From the NCBI RefSeq assembly GCF_002101295.1, contig NZ_CP020778.1, positions 909,001 through 973,000 of the forward strand: a stretch of DNA of 64,000 nucleotides, read 5' to 3'. The notes beneath the pieces are model-generated. The model made no database searches, was not told the DNA's origin, and saw only the letters and a list, made by a program, of their open reading frames with translations. Positions 1-8,497 of the stretch are shown piece after piece. Within the stretch, counting starts at the first letter, position 1, and every line of letters starts with the position of its first letter. This stretch comes from Candidatus Pelagibacter sp. RS40 (GTDB lineage: Bacteria > Pseudomonadota > Alphaproteobacteria > Pelagibacterales > Pelagibacteraceae). Both the position numbers and the translations under genes were made by a program.

Positions 1-825
1 GTTCAAGATTTTGAAACAAAATACGAAAAAAGAATTAGAAATTTAAAAGTAACTTCAAATCTTCCAAATGTTGAAACTTATCTTGCAAGTTTTAGAAAAA
101 ATTTAGTAAACACAGGCTTCAATTTATTTGATCCACTAGATGGAATAAAAATTCCAGCGCAACTGGAGGAAAATGTTAGATTAGAAAATAGATCATATTT
201 ATCAACAGTTCTTGGTTTAGCTTTTAGACAATTAGATGTTTTTGGTTATTTCAAATTTGTAACAGCAGTAAAAAACATTAACCTTCTTCCCAACAGAGAT
301 TCAATGATGCAACAAAAAAGAGCAAAAGCTTTTTCAAATTTTGCATTCAAAGGAATTGTTGGAGTAGTAGCTGCTATTTACATTGTTTTATTTGGCTTAT
401 CCTTTTGGCAAATAACGACACTAAATAATAAAATAAGCGACTACGATCAAGTTGTTCAAAATCACGAAATTAAATCAGGCGAAGTTGCAAAGTTATCAAA
501 AGAACTGGGTAAGCTAAAAAAACAAATGGAACTAAGTAATTCAATTAAATCAAATAAAAAAATTAGTTTCAGAGTATTAGCACAAATAGCTTCAGCAGTT
601 CCAAAAAGAGTAAAGTTTACTAAACTTGATTACAACGGAAGTAATCAAATTCTAATTGAAGGAATGGCTGCAAGCGACCAAGATATTTTAAAACTAATAA
701 GTAATTTAAATAATAAAAAACTAATCTCACAAGCATCACTTGCAAGTATGACCTTACCAAACAGCTCAAATGCAAATAATGCTATGAAGGGATTTTTAAT
801 CGCTTGTAAATTGGAGAATGCATAA
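1..825 (+). CDS. pilMN: PilM-PilN fusion protein, type IV pilus alignment complex (5' partial)
   Basis: The reading frame is open from base 1 to the TAA at 823-825, so the first ATG at 304 is internal. The first ~90 visible codons look like the C-terminus of the actin-like PilM (a GLAFRQ segment near codon 77, as in PilM C-termini). They run directly into INLLP (codons 93-97), the PilN signature that binds PilM, then a transmembrane helix at about codons 116-138 and a periplasmic coiled coil and alpha/beta domain. No ATG, GTG or TTG lies in frame between base 1 and 304, so PilN cannot start separately and still keep its INLLP motif. PilM/PilN recruit PilO and PilP at the inner membrane. The next gene starts in a TAATG overlap. 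The start lies outside the window. Confidence 0.75.
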   Translation, partial: VQDFETKYEKRIRNLKVTSNLPNVETYLASFRKNLVNTGFNLFDPLDGIKIPAQLEENVRLENRSYLSTVLGLAFRQLDVFGYFKFVTAVKNINLLPNRDSMMQQKRAKAFSNFAFKGIVGVVAAIYIVLFGLSFWQITTLNNKISDYDQVVQNHEIKSGEVAKLSKELGKLKKQMELSNSIKSNKKISFRVLAQIASAVPKRVKFTKLDYNGSNQILIEGMAASDQDILKLISNLNNKKLISQASLASMTLPNSSNANNAMKGFLIACKLENA

Positions 826-1463
826 TGGATCTTAAAAATATGACAATGGATGATTTAAAAGAAAAGTTTGCAGCTTTTGATCGAAAGACTTTAATCAAAT
901 TTGGAATTGGAATTGGATCTATAATTTTGTTCTTAATTATTTATTACGCAATTTTAAATCCGATGGTCAAGGAGCGAAAAGCAAAATTTGATGACAAAGT
1001 TCTAAAACAGCAAGAAATCCAACAAATGGAAAATGACATTGTAACCATAAAAGCTAGAATAAAAAAAATGGAACCTGTTGTTGCAAAAAATTCAACTTTG
1101 TTTCATTCAAAAGAAGAAGTTGAAGGTTTGTATCAAAGCTTAAGTAGATTCGCTGGTGCATTTGGATTGGTTATTTCAAAAATTGAAAAGAAAAAACCAA
1201 AACCAGTTTTAAAAGCTGGTATAGCTCAACAAGCTGAAGAATTATTGCAACCCAACCAAATTTCATATTATAGAATACCTGTTGATTATGAGATAAAAGG
1301 CAATTTTTTAAGTTACATTAAGTTTAAAAGAGCAGTTTCAAGATCAAAGAAGATGTTAAACTTTGACAAAGAGATGATAAATGTTGTACAAAACGACAAA
1401 AATGGCGCAGTCATAGCTAGTGGAGAACTAACAATTGTAGGTTTACCAAATGAATTTTTTTAA
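825..1463 (+). CDS. pilO: Type IV pilus inner-membrane protein PilO/MshJ
   Basis: The 212-residue protein has a short cytoplasmic tail, one transmembrane helix at about residues 25-45, a coiled-coil stretch to about residue 90 and a ferredoxin-like periplasmic domain. This is the PilO layout. PilO pairs with PilN to form the alignment ring between the platform protein and the secretin. Its ATG overlaps the preceding stop (TAATG), and its end overlaps pilP by 14 bases, so translational coupling is likely. Sequence identity of PilO proteins is low across families, so the call rests on topology and gene order as much as on residues. Confidence 0.8.
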   Translation: MDLKNMTMDDLKEKFAAFDRKTLIKFGIGIGSIILFLIIYYAILNPMVKERKAKFDDKVLKQQEIQQMENDIVTIKARIKKMEPVVAKNSTLFHSKEEVEGLYQSLSRFAGAFGLVISKIEKKKPKPVLKAGIAQQAEELLQPNQISYYRIPVDYEIKGNFLSYIKFKRAVSRSKKMLNFDKEMINVVQNDKNGAVIASGELTIVGLPNEFF

Positions 1464-1896
1464 AATTTTCCTAACACTTCTGTTTTTATTATTTTCTACA
1501 TTATCATACGCAGATAATCATGGCGAAACTCAAAGCGAAACAGTAAGTGAAATAGCACAAGAAATTCAAGAAGATGAGGAAGTACCTTTGAACGATCCAT
1601 TTGCAGGAAACGAGGGATCAACAGGATCTTTAGATGCATCCATTTCTCCTGAGGAACAAGAAGATGAGATGAGTTTGTATAACTTTAAGTTAGCAGGATT
1701 AATTTCAGGAAAAGATAATAGTTACATTTCATTAGTAAACACAAGCGGTGAAGTTTTAACTTTAACTCTTGGACAGTTTTTAGGAAAAGTAAAATTAGTT
1801 GATCTTAGACTGAATGAGGCAATTTTTGAAAAGGAAGATAAAACTTTTATAATGATTGATTTTAACAACCTAGTAAGAGAGGCAGATGAATACTAA
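1450..1896 (+). CDS. pilP: Type IV pilus pilotin-like periplasmic protein PilP/MshK
   Basis: The 148-residue protein has a Sec signal peptide (residues 1-21, ending SYA), an acidic low-complexity linker (about 22-75) and a small C-terminal beta domain (about 76-148) with the repeated beta-turn pattern of PilP/GspC homology regions. In the family this domain bridges PilN/PilO to the secretin. There is no cysteine after the signal peptide, so unlike many PilP proteins it is not a lipoprotein. The gene overlaps pilO by 14 bases and the secretin gene by 11 bases. The family call depends strongly on its position. Confidence 0.7.
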   Translation: MNFFKIFLTLLFLLFSTLSYADNHGETQSETVSEIAQEIQEDEEVPLNDPFAGNEGSTGSLDASISPEEQEDEMSLYNFKLAGLISGKDNSYISLVNTSGEVLTLTLGQFLGKVKLVDLRLNEAIFEKEDKTFIMIDFNNLVREADEY

Positions 1897-3430
1897 AACT
1901 CTCTTTAAATTAATTGGGATTATTTTATTTTCATTTGTATTGACTGCATGTCAACAAATGAAAGATGTAAATAAGCCTTTCAAACATAACACACCACTTA
2001 TCAAAGAAAATATTAAAAAGGATGGTAGAGCTGAAATTCAAAAAACTTTAGAGCTTGGTCCAAAACCAGCTACAGGAAAAAAAGTTTATGGAAAAAGAAA
2101 GAAAATTTCATCTGAGGCGCAAAGAAATTATCTATTAATTCCTGACACTTACCCGATGTTGAAACAAAGAATTACTTTGAAATTTAAAAATTTGGATTTC
2201 AAAGAAACAATGCACTTGATGGGTAAAATTGGTGAAATAAATGTTTTAGTAGGCGATGAGGTAGCTGGTGCAATAAGTGCAGAGCTGGTTGATGTGCCTT
2301 GGGATAAAGCATTCCAAGCTTTGTTAGATATGAAAAATTACGCATCTGATATTGATGTAAATTCAAATTTGATTAGAGTTCACTCTCCAGGAATTTTAAC
2401 AGAACAAGAAAATTACAAATCAGACAGAGCACAAGCTGTTAAGAGAAAAGTAGAATTAGAAGATAGTGTTGAACCAATAATATCTGAAATCTTCAGACTT
2501 TATTATATAACTCCCGAACAAGCTAAAGCTACACTAGAGGAACTATTTACTCAAAGATCTGGCGATAGTTCATTTATACCAATACAAGTTACAGAAGAAA
2601 AAACTACAAGATCGGTAATTGTAAGAGGAAAAGAAAAAGATTTAGATGTAGTTGATAAATTAATGAGAGAAATTGACATTAGAACTAAACAAGTTCTAAT
2701 TGAAGCTTTCATAGTTGAGGCAAGTTCAGATTTTGAAAGAGCGCTTGGTACAAGACTAGGTGGATATTATTTGAGAAAAGGAAACAACATTGGAGGCGTT
2801 TCTGGGACAAGCTCAGGAAGTGCTGATGGAACAGATTTAAATACAGTTGCTAATTTAGGATCTGCAACAGATAGTTTAACTAACTTTGGAGCAACTGGTG
2901 CAACAAGTGGTATTGGAATTCTAAGAAGAACTGGAACAGGTGTTTTAAAAGCTGAGATTACCGCTCTTGAAAGTATGGGTTTAGGTAAAACAATTTCTAA
3001 TCCAAAAGTTTTCACTTTAGATAATCAATCAGCAACAGTTACACAAGGTGAAGAAATTCCATACCAAACAACATCAGAAGGAACAACCTCCACATCGTTT
3101 AAAGAGGCTGCATTAAAATTAGAGGTTACCCCAAGTATCATTGGAGATGGAAATGTATTGTTAAATATTAAAGTAAATAATGACACACCAAATAGAGCGG
3201 CAGAGTCTGATGAGCCACCTATTAACAAAATGGAGATTGTGACCAAGTTATTGGTAGCAGATGGAGATATTGTTGTTATTGGTGGAATTAAGAAAAACGT
3301 TATAGCACAATCAAAAAGTCAAACTCCAGGACTAGGTAATGTGCCAGTTATAGGTAATCTCTTTAAAGGTAAGTCAAATTCTGATAACTTAGACGAATTG
3401 TTGGTGTTTATAGCTCCAAGAATTTTGTAA
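1886..3430 (+). CDS. pilQ: Type IV pilus secretin PilQ/MshL, predicted lipoprotein
   Basis: This 514-residue protein forms the outer-membrane channel of the pilus. A signal peptide ends in a lipobox (LTAC, Cys22), so it is probably lipidated, as in the MSHA secretin MshL rather than classical PilQ. An STN/N0-like domain lies near residues 90-165, an N1/NolW-type domain near 195-260, and the secretin beta-barrel from about 265 to the end, with the typical late VIGGI and PGLGNVPVIGNLF segments. A Gly/Ser/Thr-rich stretch (about 300-345) lies within the barrel region. There are no AMIN domains, which fits the short length. The stop overlaps the ATPase start (TAATG). Confidence 0.92.
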   Translation: MNTKTLFKLIGIILFSFVLTACQQMKDVNKPFKHNTPLIKENIKKDGRAEIQKTLELGPKPATGKKVYGKRKKISSEAQRNYLLIPDTYPMLKQRITLKFKNLDFKETMHLMGKIGEINVLVGDEVAGAISAELVDVPWDKAFQALLDMKNYASDIDVNSNLIRVHSPGILTEQENYKSDRAQAVKRKVELEDSVEPIISEIFRLYYITPEQAKATLEELFTQRSGDSSFIPIQVTEEKTTRSVIVRGKEKDLDVVDKLMREIDIRTKQVLIEAFIVEASSDFERALGTRLGGYYLRKGNNIGGVSGTSSGSADGTDLNTVANLGSATDSLTNFGATGATSGIGILRRTGTGVLKAEITALESMGLGKTISNPKVFTLDNQSATVTQGEEIPYQTTSEGTTSTSFKEAALKLEVTPSIIGDGNVLLNIKVNNDTPNRAAESDEPPINKMEIVTKLLVADGDIVVIGGIKKNVIAQSKSQTPGLGNVPVIGNLFKGKSNSDNLDELLVFIAPRIL

Positions 3431-5178
3431 TGATAGATATTAGTAGAGAGTCAGAAATAAATTTAATTAATATCCTTATAGACCAGGATATTATTTCAGG
3501 AAAAGATTTAATAGATATAAAAAAAGCATCTGCTGATGGAGAAAAATCTCAACTAGATGCTGTCTTCGAATTAAAAATTACTGATGAAGAAAAAATTTTA
3601 GAGCTACTAGTTAAAGAACAGTCTTTACAAGTAGTTGATTTATCATCAATGCCTGTTGCAGATGAAGTTAAATCTGTTCTTCCCTCAAACTATGTTAGAA
3701 TGAATTTCATTGCTCCATTTAAAATAGAGGGCAAAACACTACATATTGCAATTTCTGATAGTTCAAAATTAAGTTTAATGAGAAACTTAAAAACAATAAC
3801 TAAAAAAGATATTGAACTACACGCAGCAAAAGTTACTCAAATTTCAGATTTTATTCAAAAACTTCTTAAAGAAGGTGAGACTACAATTGAAGCTATTCAA
3901 AAAGCAAACAAAGAAAAAATACAAACCTTTGATTATGAAGTTGATGAAAATGCAGAAGTTTTAGATGAAAAACCAGAAGAGGATATTGAGGCATTAGAAA
4001 ACGAGTCTGAGGTTATTAAATTTTCAACAGCAGTAGTAGCAGAAGCAATTAAATCTGGTGTATCAGATATTCATATCGAACCTTACAGATTTAGCGCAAG
4101 AGTAAGATATAGATTGGATGGAATGCTACAAGAGCAAGAGCATTTTGCAAAATTCTTACACTCAAATTATGGAGCAGTTGTTACGAGATTTAAAATTATG
4201 GGTAAACTTGATATCGCTGAAAGAAGGCTGCCTCAAGATGGAGCAATTCCATTTAAAATTGATGGGAAAGTTGTAGACCTTCGTCTTTCAATATTACCTA
4301 CAGCAACTAATGAAAGAATTGTAATGAGGATTCTTAACAAAGATGCTGGTAACATAAGTTTAGAACAGTTAAATTTTGAAGAAAACGATTTGAAAAATTT
4401 AAGAAAAGCTATTCATGGAACTCAGGGATTAATATTGGTTACTGGTCCAACAGGTTCAGGAAAAACTACAACTCTTTATAGTATTCTAAAGGAGGTATCT
4501 AAACCTCACCTAAATATTTTAACTGCTGAAGATCCGGTTGAGTATGAATTAGATGGAGTAGGGCAAGTTCAAATTAAAGATGATATTGGTTATGACTTTA
4601 ATAGGGCACTGAGATCTTTTTTAAGACAAGACCCAGAGATAATTCTAGTTGGAGAGATGCGGGATAAAGAAACTGTAGATATTGGATTGAAAGCTGCACT
4701 AACAGGTCACTTGGTATTTAGTACACTGCACACAAATGATGCTCCAAGTTCTATTACTAGATTACAAAACATGGGCACACCAGATTATTTAATTTCAGCT
4801 GCTTGTTCATTAGTTCTTGCACAAAGATTAGCTAGAAAAACTTGCAAAGATTGCAGAGAACCAGATCCAGATGTAACACCAAAAGTTTTAGAAGAGATAG
4901 GATTTACTGCAGAGCAGGCATCAAGAGCAAAAGCTTTTAGAGGAAAAGGATGTCCTAAATGTAAAGATACTGGTTACAAAGGTAGAATGGGTATTTATGA
5001 AGTATTGAATGTTACGAAACCAGTTAAAGAAGCAATATTAAGAAAAGCAACTACGCCAGAACTAAAAGAGATTGCTAAAAAAGAAGGGTTTAGAACCATG
5101 TCGGATATGGGAAGAGAAATGATTATCAGTGGAGACCTAAACTTTAGAGAATTCGATAGAGTTCTCAGCATGGACTAA
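3430..5178 (+). CDS. pilB: Type IV pilus extension ATPase, GspE/PilB/MshE family
   Basis: The 582-residue hexameric ATPase powers pilus extension at the cytoplasmic face. An N-terminal MshEN/GspE-N domain spans about residues 1-160. The ATPase core has Walker A GPTGSGKTTT (from Gly339), an Asp box and Walker B region around ILVGEMRD, and a His box in STLHTND. A zinc-binding tetracysteine module is complete (Cys472, Cys475, Cys508, Cys511). Full length and all motifs indicate a functional enzyme. No PilT-type retraction ATPase is present in the window. Confidence 0.95.
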   Translation: MIDISRESEINLINILIDQDIISGKDLIDIKKASADGEKSQLDAVFELKITDEEKILELLVKEQSLQVVDLSSMPVADEVKSVLPSNYVRMNFIAPFKIEGKTLHIAISDSSKLSLMRNLKTITKKDIELHAAKVTQISDFIQKLLKEGETTIEAIQKANKEKIQTFDYEVDENAEVLDEKPEEDIEALENESEVIKFSTAVVAEAIKSGVSDIHIEPYRFSARVRYRLDGMLQEQEHFAKFLHSNYGAVVTRFKIMGKLDIAERRLPQDGAIPFKIDGKVVDLRLSILPTATNERIVMRILNKDAGNISLEQLNFEENDLKNLRKAIHGTQGLILVTGPTGSGKTTTLYSILKEVSKPHLNILTAEDPVEYELDGVGQVQIKDDIGYDFNRALRSFLRQDPEIILVGEMRDKETVDIGLKAALTGHLVFSTLHTNDAPSSITRLQNMGTPDYLISAACSLVLAQRLARKTCKDCREPDPDVTPKVLEEIGFTAEQASRAKAFRGKGCPKCKDTGYKGRMGIYEVLNVTKPVKEAILRKATTPELKEIAKKEGFRTMSDMGREMIISGDLNFREFDRVLSMD

Positions 5179-5187
5179 AATAAATAA

Positions 5188-6429
5188 ATGTCAGCAGAAA
5201 CATATACTTATAAAGGCATATCAGCAGGAAAATACGTTGAGGGTACCATTGAGGCCATGAACCAAGATGAGGCCTCATTTAAGTTAAAAGAGCAAAAAAT
5301 AATCATTACTAAATTAATACGAACTAAGAAAAAAGCTGCAGAGAAGAAAAAGAGTGCAGGAGGCGGCTTTAGTTTATTCAAGAAAAAAATAAAACCAGAA
5401 GATGTTGTAATTTTCTCAAAACAATTTGCAACCATGGTCAAAGCAGGTCTTCCTATTTTGAACGTATTAACAATGCTCAGGGATCAATTAGAACATCCTG
5501 AATTAAAAATTATTGTTGAAGATATTAGAAAAAATCTTGAAGGTGGTCTTACACTTTCGAAGTGTTTTGAGAAATATCCAAAAATATTCGATAACGTTTA
5601 CATTAACCTGATTAAAGCTGGAGAGGCTAGTGGTAAACTTGATGTATTCTTGATGAAACTTGTAGACTCGTTAGAGAAAAGGGAAAAAGTTAAAAAGAAA
5701 ATTAAAAGTGCCTTAACTTATCCCGTTGTCATGTTTGTTGTTGCAATAACGGTTATGGTTTTTATGTTAATTAAAGTTGTTCCAATTTTTGCTGAAATGT
5801 ATGAGGGAATGGGTGTTCCACTACCAACCCCAACCGCAGTTATTATGGGAGCTAGTAATTTTATGCGAGGAACGGGTGGACTTATGGTTGCAATATTTAG
5901 TGCCACAGGATTTGTAATATTTAAATATGTAACAACTAAAATTCCAGCGATACGATATAAATGGCATGGAAGAGTTTTAAAAATGCCCGTATTTGGTGAT
6001 ATGATTTTAAAATCTTTGATTGCAAGAATTTCGCTGATTATGGGTAATTTAAGTTCTGCAGGTGTAAACTTACTTGAAAGTATTGAAATTGCAAAACAAG
6101 TTAGTAACAATGATGTAGTAACCCAGGCTTTAGAAAATGTTAAAAAAGGTGTTTTCTCTGGAGACACTTTAACAAAACTATTTTTAAAAGAACCAACTTT
6201 TCCACCAACATTTAGTCAGCTTATATCTGTTGGTGAGCAAACGGGTAACTTGGATGAAATGTTTACTTCAGTTGCAAATTATTTTGAGGAAGAGTTTGAT
6301 ACAGCAGTAGATAATATGTCTAGTTTGATCGAGCCAATCATGATTGTTTTCATGGGTGTAATGATTGGTGGATTAATGATTGCGATGTATTCACCGATAT
6401 TCAACGTCGGTGCAATTATCGGACAATAA
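5188..6429 (+). CDS. pilC: Type IV pilus inner-membrane platform protein PilC/MshG (GspF family)
   Basis: The 413-residue protein has two repeated cytoplasmic GspF helical domains (about residues 70-190 and 270-390), each followed by membrane helices near 171-193, 228-246 and 380-405. It is the rotor or platform on which PilB acts. Typical family segments are visible (FSKQFATMVKAGLPI near the start of the first domain and ISVGEQTGNLDEM in the second). It ends the plus-strand assembly operon: four bases separate its stop from the convergent kinase gene. Confidence 0.93.
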   Translation: MSAETYTYKGISAGKYVEGTIEAMNQDEASFKLKEQKIIITKLIRTKKKAAEKKKSAGGGFSLFKKKIKPEDVVIFSKQFATMVKAGLPILNVLTMLRDQLEHPELKIIVEDIRKNLEGGLTLSKCFEKYPKIFDNVYINLIKAGEASGKLDVFLMKLVDSLEKREKVKKKIKSALTYPVVMFVVAITVMVFMLIKVVPIFAEMYEGMGVPLPTPTAVIMGASNFMRGTGGLMVAIFSATGFVIFKYVTTKIPAIRYKWHGRVLKMPVFGDMILKSLIARISLIMGNLSSAGVNLLESIEIAKQVSNNDVVTQALENVKKGVFSGDTLTKLFLKEPTFPPTFSQLISVGEQTGNLDEMFTSVANYFEEEFDTAVDNMSSLIEPIMIVFMGVMIGGLMIAMYSPIFNVGAIIGQ

Positions 6430-6433
6430 TAAA

Positions 6434-6844
6434 TTAATAGTGTTTTGTAAGTATTAGGTGGTTCACCCAGTCTGATGCTGAAGTTTTAAATAATACTTCA
6501 TCCATTATTTGACCAATAAAGAAAGTTCCAAGTCCACCCGGTTTAACGTCATCAATTTTTCTAGGTTTGATGTTTTGAGGGATAACAGGTTTTCCTTTGT
6601 CAAATAAATCAATTTTAAGTGTATTATCATTAAATGTTATTTCTACTCTCATAGTGTCTCCTGTTGGTTGTCCACTATAAGCATGTTTAACAATATTTTG
6701 TGCAGCCTCTGCAATTGCTAAAACAACATCATCTTTTGTTGAACTAAACATTTCATCTTTAGCAAGAACTTCTCTTGCGAAATTTCTTATTTCTTTCAAA
6801 CTAGCTGAGTCTACTGGAAATTCTTTATGTTCTTCTAACGTCAT
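6434..6844 (-). CDS. RsbW/SpoIIAB-like anti-sigma factor serine kinase (HATPase_c)
   Basis: A stand-alone GHKL ATPase of about 136 residues. Counting from the GTG one codon upstream, the N box has Glu47 and Asn51 in AIAEAAQN, the G1 box has Asp80 and Asp83 in DLFDKGKP, and the G2 box is GGLGTFF (104-110). There is no dimerisation domain or histidine, so it is a Ser/Thr kinase of the RsbW/SpoIIAB/BtrW type rather than a sensor kinase. Such kinases phosphorylate a STAS partner and bind a second target. I chose the ATG at 6844, which forms TGATG with the STAS stop; the GTG at 6847 is the alternative. The target (a sigma factor or something else) is not in the window. Confidence 0.88.
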   Translation of the reverse strand: MTLEEHKEFPVDSASLKEIRNFAREVLAKDEMFSSTKDDVVLAIAEAAQNIVKHAYSGQPTGDTMRVEITFNDNTLKIDLFDKGKPVIPQNIKPRKIDDVKPGGLGTFFIGQIMDEVLFKTSASDWVNHLILTKHY

Positions 6845-7143
6845 CACTCAATAATTAATATTTGTTCTAATTTTGCCATCATTATTACTTTAAGAACTGA
6901 TTTGCTAATTTCTTTAAGAATAACTTTGGTTCCAAGTTCAGCAGCCTTTTGATGACTTTCAATTAGAACAGATATTCCAGAAGAATCCATGTATTGAACT
7001 TCTTTAAGGTTTAAATGAACTTCTTTACCAGCTTCAATTAGAGGCATGATTACCTCTTTGGCTTTTTCAGTAACGTCCATGTCTATTTCACCATCAAGAT
7101 GAACTGTGGCTACATTTCCTTCTTCTGTTATTTTGTATGACAT
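6844..7143 (-). CDS. STAS-domain anti-anti-sigma factor (RsbV/SpoIIAA-like)
   Basis: A 99-residue single STAS domain. The phosphorylation-site segment is intact: MDSSGISVL at residues 52-60, with Ser54 (or Ser55) the expected kinase target, as in RsbV and SpoIIAA. Unphosphorylated STAS proteins sequester the RsbW-type kinase and free its target; a PP2C phosphatase resets them. The gene is translationally coupled to the kinase downstream (TGATG). It is divergent from the pilin gene at 7298, sharing a 154-base spacer, and both are embedded between pilus assembly and pilin genes. Confidence 0.9.
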   Translation of the reverse strand: MSYKITEEGNVATVHLDGEIDMDVTEKAKEVIMPLIEAGKEVHLNLKEVQYMDSSGISVLIESHQKAAELGTKVILKEISKSVLKVIMMAKLEQILIIE

Positions 7144-7284
7144 GAATTACTTATAGCACGAATATTTATTAATTTTAGTTTAAAATCAAGCGTTTCATGG
7201 CATAAATGACCCATTTTTAACACTTGCATATTTGAGGATAATCTAAAAAGATGTATTCATTACGTAGTTTTATTAATTAATAAA

Positions 7285-7290
7285 AAGGAA
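7285..7290 (+). promoter_or_regulatory. Ribosome binding site of the first pilin gene
   Basis: AAGGAA lies seven bases before the ATG at 7298. It is one of the few clear Shine-Dalgarno sites in the region, consistent with strong translation of a major pilin. The 154-base divergent spacer upstream must hold promoters for the pilin and for the STAS gene. A GATAAT at 7237-7242 is a possible -10 box, but I see no convincing -35 at the right distance. Confidence 0.6.
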
Positions 7291-7297
7291 AACTATA

Positions 7298-7789
7298 ATG
7301 AAGAAAAAAGAAAAAGGTTTTACGCTGATCGAGTTGCTAGTTGTTGTAGCAATCATAGGTATTCTTGCAGCAGTAGGTGTTGTTGCGTACTCTGGTTATA
7401 CTTCAGGTGCTAAAAAATCAGCAAGTAAATCTAACCAATCGTCTGTAATTAAATTTGTTGCGAGTGAACTTAAAAAGTGTGACATCAATGGTGATGGTGA
7501 AGCTGCATTAATGAACCACGCTTCTTTAAAATGTAAAGACAGAAATACTGATGCAAGTTTGCAAACCGCAATTGTTGCTGGAACAAGTGATTTTAAAAAT
7601 CCTCATAACACAAAAGCAGCAGCTGTTGTAGCTGGTACAGATACTACAAAAGGTGGACAAACTAACGTGAGTGTTTCAGGTGGAATAGTCACTATTGCAA
7701 CTTGTTTCACAAGTGGTGGATCAGGTGATGATGCTTGCCCAGGAGCAAGTGACGCTAACGTGGTAACAAACACAGTTCAAGTTGAATAA
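7298..7789 (+). CDS. Type IV pilin, probable major pilin
   Basis: The 163-residue prepilin has a seven-residue leader ending in Gly7, then FTLIELLVVVAIIGILAAV. This is the class III signal cut by the prepilin peptidase, with the conserved Glu5 of the mature protein. The globular part has four cysteines (61, 79, 136, 147) that could form two disulfides. Residues 62-68 read DINGDGE, which resembles a calcium-binding DxNxDG loop. Its strong ribosome site and first position suggest the major subunit, but this is inference. The prepilin peptidase gene is not in the window. Confidence 0.9.
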   Translation: MKKKEKGFTLIELLVVVAIIGILAAVGVVAYSGYTSGAKKSASKSNQSSVIKFVASELKKCDINGDGEAALMNHASLKCKDRNTDASLQTAIVAGTSDFKNPHNTKAAAVVAGTDTTKGGQTNVSVSGGIVTIATCFTSGGSGDDACPGASDANVVTNTVQVE

Positions 7790-7795
7790 TAAAAT

Positions 7796-8230
7796 TTGAC
7801 TTTAAATTCTAAAATTACTAGAGGCTCTTCAGGATTTACCTTGATAGAGCTTCTAGTGGTTGTAGCAATATTAGGAATACTAGCAGCAATTGGCATAGCT
7901 TCTTACAACGGTTACGTTGATTCATCAAAAAAAAAATCTGCAGAAAATATAATGATGCAGATAGGTTTAGCTCAAACAGAATATTATTCGGACACCTCAA
8001 CGTATTATACTACAGGATCTGGAACAAATTGTACCCCAACCAGCACAACTTCAACTGCAATTGAAGGAGCATTATTAAATGGTGCAGATTTAATTACTGA
8101 TGAAATAGGTTTTGAAATGTGCATTCATGAAGCAAGCCCTTCTAATTATAAAATTGTAGGAAAGCAAACCACATCAAGTTGCATAATTAGAGTGGATGGA
8201 AATCAAACATCTTCAAGAGAAAACTGTTAA
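7796..8230 (+). CDS. Type IV pilin, second pilin or minor pilin
   Basis: The 144-residue prepilin has a 13-residue leader ending in Gly13, then FTLIELLVVVAILGILAAI. An in-frame TAA at 7790-7792 leaves TTG at 7796 as the only plausible start able to supply the leader; there is no ATG, and no clear ribosome site. Six bases separate it from the first pilin, so it is probably translated at a lower level. Four cysteines lie in the C-terminal half (NC, MC, SC and the terminal C). The N-terminal helix is very similar to its neighbour's, but the globular domain is unrelated in length and sequence. Confidence 0.85.
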   Translation: MTLNSKITRGSSGFTLIELLVVVAILGILAAIGIASYNGYVDSSKKKSAENIMMQIGLAQTEYYSDTSTYYTTGSGTNCTPTSTTSTAIEGALLNGADLITDEIGFEMCIHEASPSNYKIVGKQTTSSCIIRVDGNQTSSRENC

Positions 8231-8245
8231 TTAATTTTAATTTAA

Positions 8246-8488
8246 ATGTGGCAAGATTTAAAAAATTTCTTTTTTTGGTTGTTTAGTGGTGAACTTTCAC
8301 AAAATCAAAAAATTTGTACAACTGCAAGTTTAGCTTGGATAATATTTATTGGTTATCTTACATGGTGGAATGGTCTTAAAAGCTTTGCAGTTGATAAAAG
8401 TTTTAGATGGGATGAGTGGTTTTGGTTCGGACTAGTCCCAGCAATATCTCCTTATTTTTTTTACTATATTTGGAAAAAAAAAGATTAA
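8246..8488 (+). CDS. Small two-helix membrane protein, unknown function
   Basis: An 80-residue, Trp- and Phe-rich protein with two predicted membrane segments (about residues 27-45 and 58-76) and a lysine-rich C-terminus. I do not recognise a family. It starts 15 bases after the second pilin and ends nine bases before the first ammonium-transporter fusion, so it is probably in the same transcript. A role with either is only a guess. Confidence 0.6.
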   Translation: MWQDLKNFFFWLFSGELSQNQKICTTASLAWIIFIGYLTWWNGLKSFAVDKSFRWDEWFWFGLVPAISPYFFYYIWKKKD

Positions 8489-8497
8489 AATACACGC

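Noticed and set aside
2767..3246. Minus-strand ORFs inside the secretin gene
   Set aside because: They are antisense to a well-supported gene and show no family features; the same applies to other antisense ORFs in pilC, livK, potA and the oxygenase genes.
7211..7242. Possible sigma-54 or sigma-70 promoter before the pilin gene (TTGCAT near GATAAT)
   Set aside because: TTGCAT and GATAAT are only seven bases apart, and no GG element of a -24/-12 promoter stands at the right distance.
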